Source: Terebella lapidaria
Lineage: Eukaryota; Annelida; Polychaeta; Terebellida; Terebellidae
Assembly (NCBI GenBank): GCA_949152475.1
Contig: OX424563.1
Span: forward strand, 20,371,001-20,435,000
Length of the DNA stretch: 64,000 nucleotides
Reading direction: 5' to 3'
Part shown: positions 44,780-55,907 of the stretch, in pieces
Layout: every line of letters begins with the position of its first letter
How positions within the stretch are numbered: position 1 is the stretch's first letter
Notes under the pieces: model-generated
Databases searched by the model: none
Seen by the model: only the letters and a program-made list of their open reading frames with translations
Told to the model about the DNA's origin: nothing
Program-made: the position numbers and the translations under genes

Positions 44780-47700
44780 CTGAAATGAGAAGTATACACA
44801 AAATTAGCCCACAGGCTAAGACAGGTTACCGGACAATATATGTTTTATATTTTCGATATTAGCCATTTTGTCTCGTGAACTTGAAAATCAGGTCACTGGT
44901 CAAATCCAAGGTCACGAGAATATACAGCATATATGTATAATGTCTCGTATATGTCCACAATTGTTTGCTCAGATGTAAATTCAATAACAAGGGAGATATT
45001 AGCAATTATGTCCTATGACCTCGAAAATGAGGTCAAAAGTCAAAATTAAGGTCCTCGAAATATTTGGCATACATCATTCCCTATATGTGCCCAATTGATT
45101 CCTAAGCTGTAAAGTTGATGATAAGCGAGATATTAGCCATTTTGTGCTCTGACCTCGAAAATGAGATCAAAGGTCAAATTCAGGTCATGACAATAATCTG
45201 CATAAATATATCATTTCCTATACATTCATAATTGATTCATAATCTGTGAAGATAAGGAAAATAAGGACAAAGGTCAAATTCAAGGTCACGACAATATTCG
45301 GCATATATTATTTCCTATATGTTCACAATTGATTCCTAAGCTGTAAAGTCGATAATTAGCGAGATATTAGCTATTTTGTCCTGTGACCTTGAAAATTAGG
45401 TCAAAGGTCAAATGCGAGGTCACGAGAATTTTCAGAATATATGATTTCCTAAATGTCCACAATTGATTGCTAATCTCTGATCTCAATATTAAGTGAGATA
45501 TTTGGAAAAATGTGTCCCATTATAAAGCATAGGAGAATTTAACATGGGAGCTTCCATTTGGGCCGAGTTCAGGCCAAAATGGCCCACTTCAAATGATTCA
45601 AGGGTAACGAAACTTATACACATCACAGGGGTACATATGAGGAGTGGTATGCATCAATAAGAAAAAACTGAACACATTTTAAGAAAATGACCGTCAAAGT
45701 GCAAAAATTGGCCATTTTTCGTCAAAAATGGTCGCCATTTTGGAAATAAAAACTAAAATAACCTCCCTCTCAGAATATTTTTAGGCATTTTTGTGCAAAT
45801 TTTCAGAAAGATTCGACCATAAACCTTGAAGATAAAATTGTTTACAGACGGACGACGAAATGTTGATAGAAATGGTATGTGCCGTATGTTGATCACACAA
45901 GAATTAAAGAAATAAATGATTCGAGAGAGGTTATTCAAGTTATTCAAACACACAAGGCATGCGTCCGTGTTCATGTTTATTCGGTAACCAAATAGATATG
46001 AATTTTCGATATAGTTGGCGGCCATTAACTACCTGTTTGGAATTTTGCCGTTATAAATTTGATCAAACCCTCGTCATTCAAACGATTGACAATACGAAAA
46101 AAACACTGATGCAGTGAATATGCAGTTTTCACTGATGCAGTGAATATTTCGTATTAATTGTGGATTATCAGAGACAAAGACAATATGAATCACTAAATCT
46201 CGCTGGTCAGTCCGGATGAATATCGATTGGTTTAGTTCATGTCTGACTGAACTATGTAGTGGATATTTGCAATAGCCGTATTATGGCAATTCGGAGGTGA
46301 TACGGCAATTTGTAGCTTCTTGTATGGATGGTAATAGGCAGACACATGCATTATAATCTGAAGCGCCAAGTCTGTGTTCATGTGCATGGATGATAATATC
46401 ACCATGCTCTAAATCTTCTACGAGGCACATCACATATCAAATTAAAATTACACTGTGATAAGTAATATGATCTTTTAATGCGTCAGTTGAAGATAATGTA
46501 AATACCTCAGTGGCAGTCTATTAAGATCCATAACCCCCAAGTGTTATTTCTATTGCGAAGAATCCTATATATGTGACTCGCATTGGTATTGATATTCATT
46601 CGGCACTTTATTCTGTTAGTGGTGCATTGAATAACATGGTTCGTTAATAGTGTACTAAGTTCAAGAAATTCTTGAGTTTCGAAGACGAAGCTACCATTTT
46701 CCACGAATTTCGATCAGGATAATGTGGACTTTCACATCTCTTACCAAACCAATAATTTCGAATAGAAATAAGTTCAAACAAATGTTCACGATTAAGGATA
46801 ATTCCCGCGTTCTCCAGCATTTACACGGAAGCTTCCATATTACGGAAGCCGACATGTGACATGCGCCTAAAATTTTGTCTATGTCTTTTCCAGCAAAAAG
46901 CTAGCACGCTCGAACGTGGAATCATTTAACACTATCACGTTCGCACGTGGAAACAGTTAAGGCTATTGCGTTCACACGTGGAAAGTCCGAGGTTACCACG
47001 TTCACACGTGGAAATGCTTCCACGTTCGCACGTGGAAACTTCGGGAGCTATCACGTTGGCACGTGCAAAGATTTGGGTGTGGTAGCATCAAATGCTTTCA
47101 CGTATGAACGTGGTAGCTTTGAATCTTTCTACGTGTGAACGTAGAAACCCAATTCTTTTTACGTGCGAACGTGGAAAGGTATAAATGCTTCCACGTGTGA
47201 ACGTGGTAGCTTCGAAACTTTCTACGTGTGAACGTGGAAACCTACATCTTTCTACATTCGAACATGATAGGTTTGAAAGTTTTTACGTGCGAACGTGAAA
47301 GCATATCATGTTTCCACGTGTGAACGTGGTAGCTTTGGACTTTCTACGTGTGAACGTGGAAACCTAAAACCTTTTTACGTGCGAACGTGATAAGTTTTAA
47401 AGTTACCACGTGCGAACGTGATAGCGCTAAATGCTTCCACGTGCGAAAGTGGTAGTTTTGAACTTTCTACGTTCGAACGTGCAGGGTTTTAAATAGAAAA
47501 AAACACCAATTTTTTTCCCGCACATGTCACCTATGGGCTTACAGATACACCAGCTCAGGGGCGGATCAAGAATTTTCTCATTGAAAGGGAGGGTTGGGGT
47601 CAGTTTGGATATTGTAAATTTTCTTGGAAAAAAAAACGCCACAAGCCCCCTATAAAAAAAAATTGGAATTCAGTATTTAACATGGTTAACCTTAGTATCT

Positions 47701-50700
47701 AAAATCATTAAATGTTGTATTTGAACCAGAACATATACCTAACGATGAACATGCATCAGTCAAGAGTTAGAGTAAAGTCATTAAAGAAAAGTCAAGCTCC
47801 TTCACTTCTTCGGGGTTTACTTGTTCGGGATGCCGCACAGGTTCTTCCTCGCTACTGGGCTGACTGTTGTGCCTTGACTCTCTTAGAGACCAGTTTAGAA
47901 GGCTACTGCCCTTCTCTATGGCAGGGGGGGGGGGGGGAGGGGGGGGGGCAGTGCCAATGCTGCTAGGGTCAATCCTCAAACCACCATCAAGACGCTGACC
48001 TTGGATACGACGATTTTGTCTTTCCCGGTGGAATGGATATCCCTCTCCTGGATATATTCAGATTATGTCATGTCTGAGGTGATTATCGATGATAATACAT
48101 GCCTGCTGATTGTTTCGCTTGTTAAGGAATCCAGACGCCTATCTGAAATTGTTGACTTGCTGTGATCTGCAGTTCGTAGAGCCTCGGTGCTTACCATGTC
48201 TCCACTACCATGTGAGTGAACATCCGCGTGATTTGCTGCCACTATGTTTAGGCTGACTGATACCGCCTCCGGAATCGCTATGGTCCTAAGAACAAAACTC
48301 CCCATTGTTCGAAAACTAATGAGTTCGAAAATTTGGGGGTCAAGTTTTCGTGACGTTCGAGTGTTCTGAGATTCGAGAGCATATTGTGATGCCAGTTTTC
48401 AATCTTGTTGAACCGTTTTCATTCAAGAGACGTGCCTTGATAACAGAAACAATACTATGAAATTTTACAGCTTTATATTGAATGACAAGGTCAAGGTCAC
48501 AGAAAAGGTCAAAATTGAAAATCTGCAATGAATCTGCTTATATTCATGATTAATATTCCCTATTAATTTGGTATTTTCCTATAGTGAATTCTCCATCATT
48601 TGCTGAATGACCGATGATCGTACGATCGAAATTCCCCATTATCGCAGAGGTCGAAAATGTGAAGGTCTCCAGCTGAAATCACCGATTCGCAATATTCGAA
48701 GTAGTAGTAATTCCAAAATCACTGACGATTGTCGATAGAATATGGAACATAAAGTATGCAGTATAAATCTGGAAGAGAATGCTACGTTTGGGAGGTCAAT
48801 ATCAAGAACTTAGGCTGTGGTCGCGAATATGGCCAAAATAGAAAAATCGCAAGAAGTCTACTGTTATCATGGTTATTACCGTATTGACGCGCATAGAGGC
48901 GCATGCGCCTATAAGCGGATTTTCGCATAGGTTTTGAAAAATATTATTCTTCACATAGAGGCGCATGCGCCTATATCCGGATATAGGCGCACCCCAATAT
49001 TCATATTCAGGCGCACTCCAATATTCACAAAGAGGCATATCCCAATATTCAAGTACAGGCGCACTCCAAATTTCATTTATTGGTCCTGTGTTTGCATATA
49101 AATATTATTAGTTAATACTTTTCCTGACACCGGACACCAGTATATTTATCTCATGACAATCCTTGGTTAAAAGGTATCACGAGATCACCACGTGCATATT
49201 GCCCATTAAAACAATGGAGCACAAGGTGTTTTATGGAGATGGATCAGGGTCCGGATGGTGTTGCATAGGCCCTATCATGTTGTGTTGGGAGTCATTACGG
49301 TGGAGGGAGAGGTCGACCCTGCAGTATACTGAATGACCCTGACTGGATTTGTGGCGGGTTTCTGGCTTGTGTTGAAGTGGGTGATGGTGTTGTAGGCCTA
49401 CTTTTGCTAATGTAGCACAATTGTTTGACCATGTTGTCGTCCTTTATACGCACACCTATAGGCCTACAACGCATTTTCACAACGTGAACTGTGCTTACTG
49501 TGGGCCTTGTACGGTAGACATTTACTCCCCCCCCCCCTCCCCACCTACTCCTACGGCACAATGCAGTAGAGCAACTGACAAGTTCGAGATCCATATGGCG
49601 TGTGCTTTAATTTTCTTTCAAGGAAGTGAACAAAACACACTTTGTGTGGTTTAGACTATCCCGATATATAGGCGCATGCGCCTCTAACTGAATAATGGTT
49701 TTGGGTGGCGAAAATGTCAACTGCTTCACATACTGGCGCATGAGCCTCTATCCGGGTATAGGCACATGCTCACTTATAGGCGCATGCGCCTCTATGCGCG
49801 TCAATACGGTAATGGTTATTTCTCTCATGATTTCTGTATCATTCCATGGCTAGCTCCTGACTATTTGATATGACCAATGATGGTACGACCAGAAACCCCG
49901 ATTATCGCCCAGGTCGAAAATGTCAGGGTCGTCAGCTTTCATTCTAGTAAATAAACCTGGAGGGCGGAGGTCTGCAATGCCTCATCCAAAATCACCGTGA
50001 CAAATGCGTGGTCACCACTGTCAAGTGTTATTTCTTAATGGTATTCAATTTTACTGTTGAAATCCATACCGTGAACAACACCGGGGGCATTTCAGAGTCC
50101 AATCACATACAAAAATAAATATACAGTACAATACACAGTATGGTTTTCCAACATGAATACGAATTGATTCATAGATCTACAAAAATTATATTTATATATA
50201 TTTTCGCTATATTTTGTGTCAGTGCATGACACAAAATGACAGACGTGACCATTTGACGTGTTCAGGTGTCCGGGCCAATGATCAAGTTACGTTGGGATTA
50301 CGATGACGATGAATAAAAATAAAAAATGTGTACTCAGAATGGAAACAATTAAAATCAAACAATTCTATCATGTTGAAGTTATAATAAATATAACAAACAG
50401 AAAAACAACAATATCCTACTCAAAATATAAACATCTTCATGGAGTGTAAAATATGAAGTCCAATCAAATATCACACACTTCTTAACCCACTTCTGAAATG
50501 TATCGTATTTCTTTCAAATCTGTTTTAGATTTTGAGATGTGTATATTTATTTGTGCATCAGGACATTGAGCGATCGTGATGAGAATAAATGACTGACAAA
50601 AGGTGTTGGTAAGTGTAAACATATTAAAATTGCACATGGATCCTCATCCTGGATATCAGAGCCACCTCCATAAACGAGACGTTTCATCAAAGTTCCCAGG

Positions 50701-52643
50701 GAGGCGCACATAGACAAATTTGACGGTATATAATATTGTTGTTTTAGAAGAGATGTGGCACTTTCCACCTGCTTTGCAGGCAGCTACTGACCTGTAGCCA
50801 GAAACCAAGTATGTCACTTCAACTGGTATGTTTTCAATCGAGGAGGAGTACAGGGCAACTCAAACTTCAATAACAGTATGCTGTAATGATAACTTAATAC
50901 CATGCATTATGGCGTCAGTTTGCTTTGATGTTCAATCGAAATTTCCAAGTATCACCTAGCTGTACGTATATTCAACAGTCATTCAGATCATTAAAGCTAT
51001 AATTACTTTTAGAATTGACAAAATGTATTTTTTCCGCAGTAGCTTTGTTTTGTCTATAGAATGAGAAATGGTACAAATTTGGGTCTTGAAATGTGTAAAA
51101 CGTGTCTAAATTGAGTTGCCAAATCAAGATTTAAACTCGGGCCAGTCAATCTCGCATCATTTTTTTCCTCAAAGCCGCCCGCCTTGCGAGCGAGTTCTTC
51201 ACACAGTCTCATGACGTCATTGGTATTTGTCTAGATACTGTGGCAACCGGCAATGTAGGCAGGCCGATCATTCTCTATCCACTGTTTTCATGTACGATTA
51301 ACGGCAATTTTCCGAGTATCTGTTGTCGAACTGTGCATATTTCCTATATATTCCCGACTATCTCGGGATGTACTTTGAAGTTTGCGAGACAAACAAGAAT
51401 CCTAAATTTGACTGATTTTAAAATTGATTCCAACTTTAATTTAAAATCCGGGGCATGTTAAAGAAATTAACTGTGGGAAGGGGATCGATCAGATTGAAAA
51501 GCCTTCACACGATAACCAGTTTAGCGGTTGCTATGTGAATTGTGAACCCATGGTGGATGGTTCACGAAATAAACAAATGTACTGGTCAAAATGATCTGAT
51601 TGTCCTGAATAACAATTTCGTTAACAGTTCCGTACTTTCCAGTGTGTTATATAGCAATACATGTACCAATGAAATATTTTGTGGAAAAGAAACAGAATCA
51701 AAACACGAGACGGCTACAGTAGAATGACACACTAATATGGACTCATTATTCGAAAAAATACGTTATCAGATAGGGGATTAGTGTTTTAAAGTAGCGTTAT
51801 GATTAATAACAACAAATTTCGATGGAAAGAATAGTTACGTGTTGCTAGTAGCTGCTCTGGTGTCAGGTCAGTCAAGAGACTCCCCGCGTGCTGTGCCGGC
51901 CCCGTGCATCGGATCGCATCTGGGAATGTGACATTCCCGATCCCGCTTGTACTTGCCAATCTGGCCCAAATCAGCTTCCGATCACATTCGAAAGCAACTG
52001 GTGCAGGACCATCTATTTTGACCCTGAATATCTTCAGATTGGATCGCATGAAAAAGTTTGGTAGGCTGGTCAGTGTAGCAGTTTTGAGTCGCAAGGTCTT
52101 GCCAATTGAATACGTTTTTGCCAGGTTGATCTCGCGGACAGGACCGGTAAGTTCAATGAACATCAGATTAGGCGCCCATGAGACATCCGGGACCTCTGTA
52201 AAGAAATCGCCCACTCTTAACTCTGTCAAATGAAACAGAGAAGGCGTAACATATGGCAGGCTGTGTAGATTGTTTGGACTGTTTAGTTTCAGGATCCTCA
52301 ACGCGGACAGTCCTCCCAGTCTCGCTGCTTCGACAAAAGCGATATGGTTGTTGAAGAGGAACAGGGTTTCCAGTGTGCCACCAGATGACGTCACGTTTGG
52401 GAATTCCAGGAGTAAGTTACCTGTCAGGTCGAGATGCGTCAAGCTTGGGAAAAAGGGAAAAGTGTCGATGTACAGAAAATCATTGTTACTGGCGTCGATC
52501 GTGGTAGCACTGTCCGTGATATTGAGTGGGAAAACTTGGTAACCATCCCCGGAAATGTCCACGAGTGAACAATGTGTAATGCGCACGCCGCAAATCATAA
52601 TCCAGAGGTACAGTAATCCACAAATATTTTTTATCACCTCCAT
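44541..52643 (-). CDS. Secreted LRR-PAN protein gene, copy B
   Basis: Exon 1 (52643-51839) encodes MEVIKNICGLLYLWIMICGV (signal peptide), LRRs (LTHLDLTGNLLLEFPN, LETLFLFNNHIAFVEA, LRILKLNSPNNL, LMFIELTGP) and the LRRCT-like end FECDRKLIWARL to LLTDLTPEQLLAT. It is the same length (805 bp) and uses the same donor, phase 1, as copy A. The PAN exon (44779-44541) is phase-compatible. The intron is 7.1 kb, more than twice that of copy A, swollen by a repeat-D element, a palindrome minisatellite, family-A repeats and a hAT-like MITE. Predicted mature protein about 325 aa, secreted. Joining is inferred from phase and synteny, not from a transcript. Confidence 0.64.
44804..45857 (-). mobile_element. 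Repeat D / AAGGTCA element inserted in LRR-PAN B intron
   Basis: Minus orientation: CCGTCGTCCGTC-type leader at 45857 (plus ACAGACGGACGACG), then the ATGGCGGCCAT-like block, five or so AAGGTCA units, ending TCCGGTAACC...TAGCCTGTGGGCTA. The flanks GAGAAGTA.ACA.AAAT and CGAAATGTTGATA are contiguous (apart from ~17 bp) in copy A at 32448-32503, so the insertion postdates the gene duplication. Confidence 0.7.
45858..46903. other. Intron of LRR-PAN B with a nested palindrome
   Basis: 46091-46155 starts AATACGAAA and ends TTTCGTATT, with two CACTGATGCAGTG motifs inside. Otherwise AT-rich DNA with no recognised feature. Confidence 0.5.
46904..47482. repeat. Minisatellite of regularly spaced ACGT-N4-ACGT palindromes
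   Basis: Eighteen or so cores such as ACGTGYGAACGT occur at 46937, 46968, 46998, 47022, 47053, 47100, 47131, 47161, 47193, 47224, 47254, 47285, 47316, 47346, 47377, 47408, 47439 and 47469. Spacing is 30-32 bp almost throughout. In the left part the core reads ACGTTCRCACGT, its inverse. Flanking spacer sequence repeats every four units (about 123 bp), giving a higher-order period. It sits in the intron of LRR-PAN B. Confidence 0.8.
47920..47950 (+). repeat. Long G runs
   Basis: Two adjacent runs of ten or more G split by a single A, possible G-quadruplex. C runs at 49526-49540 are the complement type. Confidence 0.6.
48285..48876 (+). repeat. Repeat family A, left part (split by a MITE)
   Basis: Matches 1365-1900: GAAAATTTGGGGGTCA, GACAAGGTCAAGGTCA, AGTATGCAGTATAAATCTG, TAGAAAAATCGCAAG. 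Continues after the insertion at 49820-49990. Confidence 0.68.
48877..49811. mobile_element. hAT-like MITE, perfect 39-bp inverted ends, 8-bp target duplication
   Basis: Ends start TACCGTATTGACGCGCATAG and are identical for 39 bp (48877-48915, 49773-49811), containing the AGGCGCATGCGCCT palindrome. ATGGTTAT flanks both sides (48869-48876 and 49812-49819). The homologous uninterrupted family-A repeat at 1897-1904 reads ATGATTAT once, confirming the duplication. Subterminal AGGCGCAY repeats occur every 20-30 bp. No transposase; the 8-bp duplication points to hAT mobilisation. Perfect ends imply a recent insertion. Confidence 0.85.
49820..49990 (+). repeat. Repeat family A, right part
   Basis: TTCTCTCATGATTTCTGTAT to GGTCTGCAATGCC matches 1905-2045 and the end of 38340-38370. 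Confidence 0.62.
49991..51785. other. 5' part of the LRR-PAN B intron
   Basis: 50165-50185 and 50750-51725 have counterparts in the intron of copy A. Nothing here is a clear exon. The hairpin CCTGC-TTT-GCAGG at 50768-50780 matches the one at 33518. Confidence 0.4.
51839..52643 (-). CDS. LRR exon of copy B
   Basis: 268 codons plus one base, no breaks. The last ~170 bp (51833-52004) differ from copy A at two positions by my count, while the rest of the exon is clearly more diverged and the flanking intron is barely alignable. If unspliced the frame stops at 51786-51788. Confidence 0.75.
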
Positions 52644-53499
52644 TGCGGTGTATGGCTGCATGCAAGTATACCTAAGAATATGTCCTGGAAGTAGACCGAA
52701 AGTTACCACCGGCTTATGTTCGACTGATGAAGCAAGCGCGCGGTATTTCAGTCCGGCATATTATTACTGGCGTAGAGATGCAGGGTTACTCTGGTTTTGT
52801 GGCTTAACTCGGAACCTGTGCAAGAGAAGAGCGTGCGGCCCTGAGATCAATCGATACCACGACAAGGATGCCACAACTGACATCAACCGTGGCGTGCAAT
52901 ATTCTACCAACGAACATGCGACAACTTGGTAACTTTGTTTATCCGTTTTATGTTTTGGTTTTGGACTAAGGTTGCCTAACAAAGTCCCATATGCAGCAAT
53001 CGAATTGTTATTCCCTTTCAAATCCCAATAGACAGGAAAATGTAATAGTCTTGGATGGACATACATATGGCAAATATAGGATACTTGCAAATTCCTTCAA
53101 AATCACGGTAGTGGCCTCAGCATCCACTGCCAAAAGTGAATGTAGTAGAGTTCTTCAGCAAATATCCACCGAAATCAATGTAATCAATCTGTGATATGAT
53201 ATAAATAATTCAGCTATTTGAAAGATACATAGTGTTAGGCATTATTATGATGAACGCCACAATTCATTCAATGCCCAGGAGACAATTAGACGCGGTGACA
53301 CTTGGTACAGATACTACCCTGCTATTTTGCAGGTCATTAATCATTCCACAATATGGCTCTAATGACATAATGACACGCGCAACGGGGTTCGTTGATGCCC
53401 GTCGATTGGTTGTGGGTTTCCTTCGTACGTTTGTCCATTAGCAAAGCACTGTCCTTTGAAGTGATGGCCATATCATTTTCGCCGATACATTTTATTACA

Positions 53500-53750
53500 T
53501 GTATTGTCACTTACGGCAGCGTGACACGGCCAAGTGATTTTATTTCGTACAAACGAATTATTAAATCGCACATACGAATTATTAGTTGGTAGATAATTAG
53601 CTCGAATTAATGACTTGTATATACATATAGGAATAAATCGTATATAAGAAATACCAATTCGTACATACGAAATAATTTATCGTATATACGATCGCATATA
53701 CTCGTACATACGAATTGATATAGCGTATATACGAATATTTATTACTATTA
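53500..53750. repeat. TCGTAYATACGA palindromic repeat cluster
   Basis: About eight scattered copies of TCGTACATACGAATT / TCGTATATACGA, each a near-perfect palindrome, spaced 17-45 bp. It lies upstream of LRR-PAN B and has no counterpart upstream of copy A, where similarity resumes at 37200 versus 53860. Confidence 0.6.
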
Positions 53751-54379
53751 TGTAGATCTACTTGCGAATGACTAATCTGTATTTTGGTATCAGTAAGAAC
53801 ATCACTTGGCAGCTCTACGTTGCCACAGTCACTGAATAAACGATATATAATATAGACTACTGAGCTCCAATGAGGAGAGTTGACGCCCAAAGTTGCCTAC
53901 ATGTACTTTTCCACAATCCCTCTAGGCTAGATGATACGTTGTTTTCCAAACGTCTGCCTAGCAATTGAAGTTTTGCTCTTAAAATAATCGACTTTCGATG
54001 GGTCAAAACTCGCCAATTTGTGCATTAATATACATTGAAGAGAGTATTGAATGCGTATTCGCGGCATCTAAAGTCTAGTATGTAATGCGCAATCTATGCG
54101 GATAATAATAAATTAATTCTACAATATTCTGAAGAAAAAAAACGTATTCCTCTCAATGCGTAGGTGTTGTTGTAAACTTTCACACATTTTACGTGTATCT
54201 GCGTATGGACCATCCGTGTGCATTTCGCTGGGAGCACTGAAATATTTAACCTCTTGATTTTGGGTATTTGGGTTTTTGTCTGGAATTGATCAGCAGCTGC
54301 ATCAAGAGACATGTGAGATCATGTGTGTGTCAATATTCGACATTGAAAGACATAGGAATATTCAACTCCGGTGCAGATA

Positions 54380-54540
54380 TACAAAAATAACAGAAATACA
54401 AAAAATAACAGAAATACAGACATGAGGAACATAAAGTGGCATAAAAATACGAAATACATGAAACATGTAATATACGAAAGATACCGACTTTCTCGTAAAA
54501 ATGGTAAAGTGGCATAAAAATACGAAATACATGAAACATG
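54380..54540. repeat. Local duplication around the inverted-repeat element
   Basis: TGGCATAAAAATACGAAATA and CATGAAACATGTAA occur at about 54438 and 54513; ATACCGACTTTCTCGT occurs at about 54480 and again after the element at about 55115. The first copy is thus close to an empty site for the following element. Confidence 0.55.
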
Positions 54541-54543
54541 TAA

Positions 54544-55099
54544 ACTCAAGTTCAACACAAAACCTCATATGATTTTTAGCGATAACTTCGTTTAGGATGA
54601 TCGGATCAGTTTGAAATTTCATTTGTGTCCATTTGGCATAAAACCGTATTTTTTCACCAAATTTCAAACTTCTATCTTGAAAATTGAAAAAGTTTGCAAT
54701 CTACTCCAATGCTAAATTTCACATCAAACGTGAAATTTGCTCATTTGAACAGAATTTGGCATGTTGTTCGATAATCACACTGCACAGTACTTTGTAAGAA
54801 TGATATTCTATTAGAATACACCTGCATGATTCTTCTAAATCAAAAACTTTCCTCATATTACATTTCTTAGCGGAATAAAGATCATGAAATACCCAAATTA
54901 GCTTGTGATCCGATTAGTGCCCAACATTTAACATTGGAGTAGATTGTCAACTTTTTCAATTTTCAAGATAGAAGTATAAAATTTGGTGAAAAAATATGGT
55001 TTTGTGCCAAATGGATGCATATAAAATTTCAAATTGATACGACCACCCTAAAAGAAGTTATCGCCAAAAATCATATGAGGTTTTGTGTTGAACTTGAGT
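54544..55099. mobile_element. 556-bp MITE-like element with ~175-bp inverted ends
   Basis: Ends ACTCAAGTTCAACACAAAAC and its inverse; arms 54544-54718 and 54925-55099 match at about 88-90%, including ATCTTGAAAATTGAAAAAGT and AATCTACTCCAATG. Non-coding. Flanks suggest a short AT-rich target duplication (TAA), not resolved. Confidence 0.68.
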
Positions 55100-55109
55100 A
55101 TAATAAACG

Positions 55110-55907
55110 AAAGATACCGACTTTCTCGTGAAAATGGAGATTTAAAATGACACCAGACATTCTGCATTTTGTTCAACATGTTTCTCACACAACTCTACTG
55201 TACCCCATATATACGAATAATGTGAAATGACCATGAACGATATTGAGTTGCTGAAATATTGTAAATTGACTACTCGTAATGATGCCTGTGATTTCCAGTA
55301 TTAGCTTCCCAAATGTACACCCAAAGAACAGGATAACTTGTAATAATTTGTCTCATAGTAAAAATGTGAACAATATAATGTATACAATACAGGGGCACCC
55401 ACGCAGTTCCAGTATGGCGACGATTTGTGGCTTATATAACTATACCTCGATGAACTAAATTCGTTTGTCACCACAAAGTCGAATAACCACAATAACATAA
55501 CAAACAGTCGGGATGTACTATTGTGTATGTTCCTTAGACCATGACTTTCAGAGTGCTCTCTTCTGGCTGCCTAGCGGGTTCTATGTTACATCATGAAACA
55601 TTTAGGAAGGTACGGGAGCAGGATAACATCGATGAAAGAATGGCCACTATACCGTCAACACAAAGTAGACAAAACACCAGCAAGCAAGTGAAGTCCAATC
55701 CTTTCTTCGATGGAGGCCAGCAAACATACGCTGTACTCTATAGAGTTGTGTGAAATGTTTTTGGACTTTAATTTTGATGTCTTAACAATATTTACTGCCA
55801 ACTATTCACTGAGAGTCAGTATAGTGACCGTGAAATCAGGCTTTATGACAGATCATCCAACCGAAGACGTTAATGCGTGTGATCTCTTGGTGCAATCGTT
55901 CACTACT
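55110..55907. other. Sequence left of the Sola-like transposon
   Basis: Two short plus frames (55541-55753, RVLSSGCLAGSM..; 55710-55949) are more protein-like than average but have no domain, no clear splice sites and overlap in different frames. The second runs into the transposon end. Confidence 0.25.

Noticed and set aside
46904-47482. CRISPR array
   Set aside because: Repeats are short, vary in sequence, flip orientation and have a higher-order tandem period; the surroundings are plainly animal DNA with introns and no cas genes.
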